Assembly: GCA_002479255.1 (NCBI GenBank)
Contig: DLMJ01000024.1
Location: 18,674-25,474, forward strand
Length of the DNA stretch: 6,801 nucleotides
Reading direction: 5' to 3'
Source of the DNA: Candidatus Binatus soli
GTDB lineage: Bacteria > Desulfobacterota > Binatia > Binatales > Binataceae
Numbering within the stretch: position 1 is the first letter of the stretch; every line of letters starts with the position of its first letter. The notes beneath the pieces were generated by a model. That model made no database searches. It saw only the letters and a program-made list of their open reading frames with translations, and was not told where the DNA came from. Made by a program: the position numbers and the translations under genes. Positions 6,569 to 6,801 of this stretch are shown one piece after another.

Positions 6569-6595
6569 TTGTGAACGATTTGAGCGGTATAAAAT
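6569..6595 (+). promoter_or_regulatory. Promoter-like sequence in AT-rich patch
   Basis: TTGTGA (6569-6574) and TAAAAT (6590-6595) lie 15 nt apart, with an overlapping TATAAA at 6588. The -10 match is 5 of 6 and the -35 match is 4 of 6; the spacing is a little short. It sits 20 nt before the ATG of the doubtful small ORF at 6615. It may be fortuitous in a patch of raised A+T. Confidence 0.2.
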
Positions 6596-6614
6596 TTGCT
6601 TACTTCACAGGCCG

Positions 6615-6791
6615 ATGTTTTTAGAAAGATTAATAAAAGGGCATTTTCCCAAGGCTCACAAGGCCGCCGCCGAAGGGCCCAAAGCCTTGATGGCTCTTCT
6701 GGATACGGTCCCATTGCCTTTTGGACACACAATTGTCCCGCTCTTTGGACACTTCGTCGTTGTGATGAGCATGTGTAACCGCCGGCGGTAA
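6615..6791 (+). CDS. Doubtful small ORF, 58 codons
   Basis: ATG at 6615 opens a frame ending in TAA at 6789-6791. The product starts MFLERLIKGHFPKAHK and has a mildly hydrophobic second half (ALMALLDTVPLPFGH then VPLFGHFVVVMSM) ending in CNRRR. I recognise no family. The two FGH tripeptides come from the repeated TTTGGACAC motif. In favour: a promoter-like sequence just upstream and a fairly natural composition. Against: no clear ribosome binding site (only AGG close to the ATG), other overlapping frames open on both strands, and the DNA is full of inverted repeats. I cannot say that it is expressed. Confidence 0.2.
   Translation: MFLERLIKGHFPKAHKAAAEGPKALMALLDTVPLPFGHTIVPLFGHFVVVMSMCNRRR
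6650..6689. repeat. Nested inverted repeat
   Basis: CAAGGCT at 6650-6656 is the exact complement of AGCCTTG at 6683-6689. Inside it GGCC at 6662-6665 can pair with GGCC at 6676-6679 around a 10-nt loop. Together they can form a two-part stem in RNA or a cruciform in DNA. It may be part of a dispersed extragenic element, which one window cannot show. Confidence 0.4.
6720..6752. repeat. Two direct copies of TTTGGACAC
   Basis: TTTGGACAC occurs at 6720-6728 and 6744-6752. Between them, TGTCC at 6734-6738 also forms a small inverted pair with GGACA at 6723-6727. These are the reverse complement of the TGTCCAAA motifs at about 6369-6385, so the two clusters face each other across about 350 bp. Confidence 0.6.
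6779..6788. repeat. Perfect 10-bp palindrome CCGCCGGCGG
   Basis: The sequence equals its own reverse complement and lies just inside the right edge. A further GC-rich stretch (AAGCCGC) follows. Too short to assign a role. Confidence 0.35.
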
Positions 6792-6801
6792 GCCGCTAAA
6801 C

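Larger units (their letters stand above)
6213..6614. other. Non-coding, repeat-rich region downstream of tatA
   Basis: About 400 bp without a convincing gene. Open frames exist on the minus strand, but they translate the tandem repeats into low-complexity Arg/Gly/Trp-rich strings and have no family resemblance. The region holds a GC-rich stem-loop, a doubled 10-mer, three 18-bp tandem repeats and a strong hairpin, each listed separately. From about 6530 the composition becomes clearly richer in A and T than the rest of the window. Confidence 0.55.

Noticed and set aside
6630..6801. Minus-strand frame open from the right edge to TAA at 6632-6630
   Set aside because: The 56-odd codons show no recognisable domain and cross the repeats and inverted repeats; a gene tail entering from the right cannot be excluded but is not supported.

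Overview
The window looks like a piece of a GC-rich, Gram-negative-type bacterial chromosome. It carries a sigma-54-dependent NtrC-type two-component system, a TatA, and a large membrane-anchored glycosyltransferase. Gene style and GC content would suit a deltaproteobacterium-like or uncultured soil/sediment lineage, but no sequence feature fixes the taxon, so this is only an impression.

Layout. Positions 1-2447, minus strand: a long glycosyltransferase gene whose 3' end lies beyond the left edge. At least 815 codons are open with no stop. It has a TIM-barrel, glycoside-hydrolase-like N-terminal part, a GT2 catalytic domain, and hydrophobic C-terminal segments. Positions 2448-2732: a divergent intergenic region with a good -24/-12 (sigma-54) promoter match pointing at the glycosyltransferase and two short palindromes that could be regulator sites. 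Positions 2733-4469 and 4483-5907, plus strand: a soluble PAS-containing histidine kinase and, 13 nt later, a full-length NtrC-family response regulator (receiver, AAA+ with GAFTGA, Fis-type HTH). Positions 5997-6212, plus: tatA with a clear ribosome binding site. Positions 6213-6801: no convincing gene. This stretch holds a strong GC-rich stem-loop, an 18-bp tandem repeat in three copies, inverted pairs of a TGTCCAAA motif about 350 bp apart, an AT-richer patch with a promoter-like sequence, and one doubtful 58-codon ORF.

How it may work together. The kinase probably senses a cytoplasmic signal and phosphorylates the regulator, which would activate sigma-54 holoenzyme. The only good sigma-54 promoter match I found is the one in front of the divergent glycosyltransferase, with a palindrome about 137 bp upstream of its predicted start, a typical enhancer distance. 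The simplest model is that this two-component system controls the neighbouring envelope or exopolysaccharide glycosyltransferase. That link is inference from position and motif, not shown by the sequence.

I see no defence system, CRISPR array, tRNA, rRNA or complete insertion sequence. The most unusual items are the apparently degenerate hydrolase-like domain fused to the glycosyltransferase, and the repeat-rich right end.
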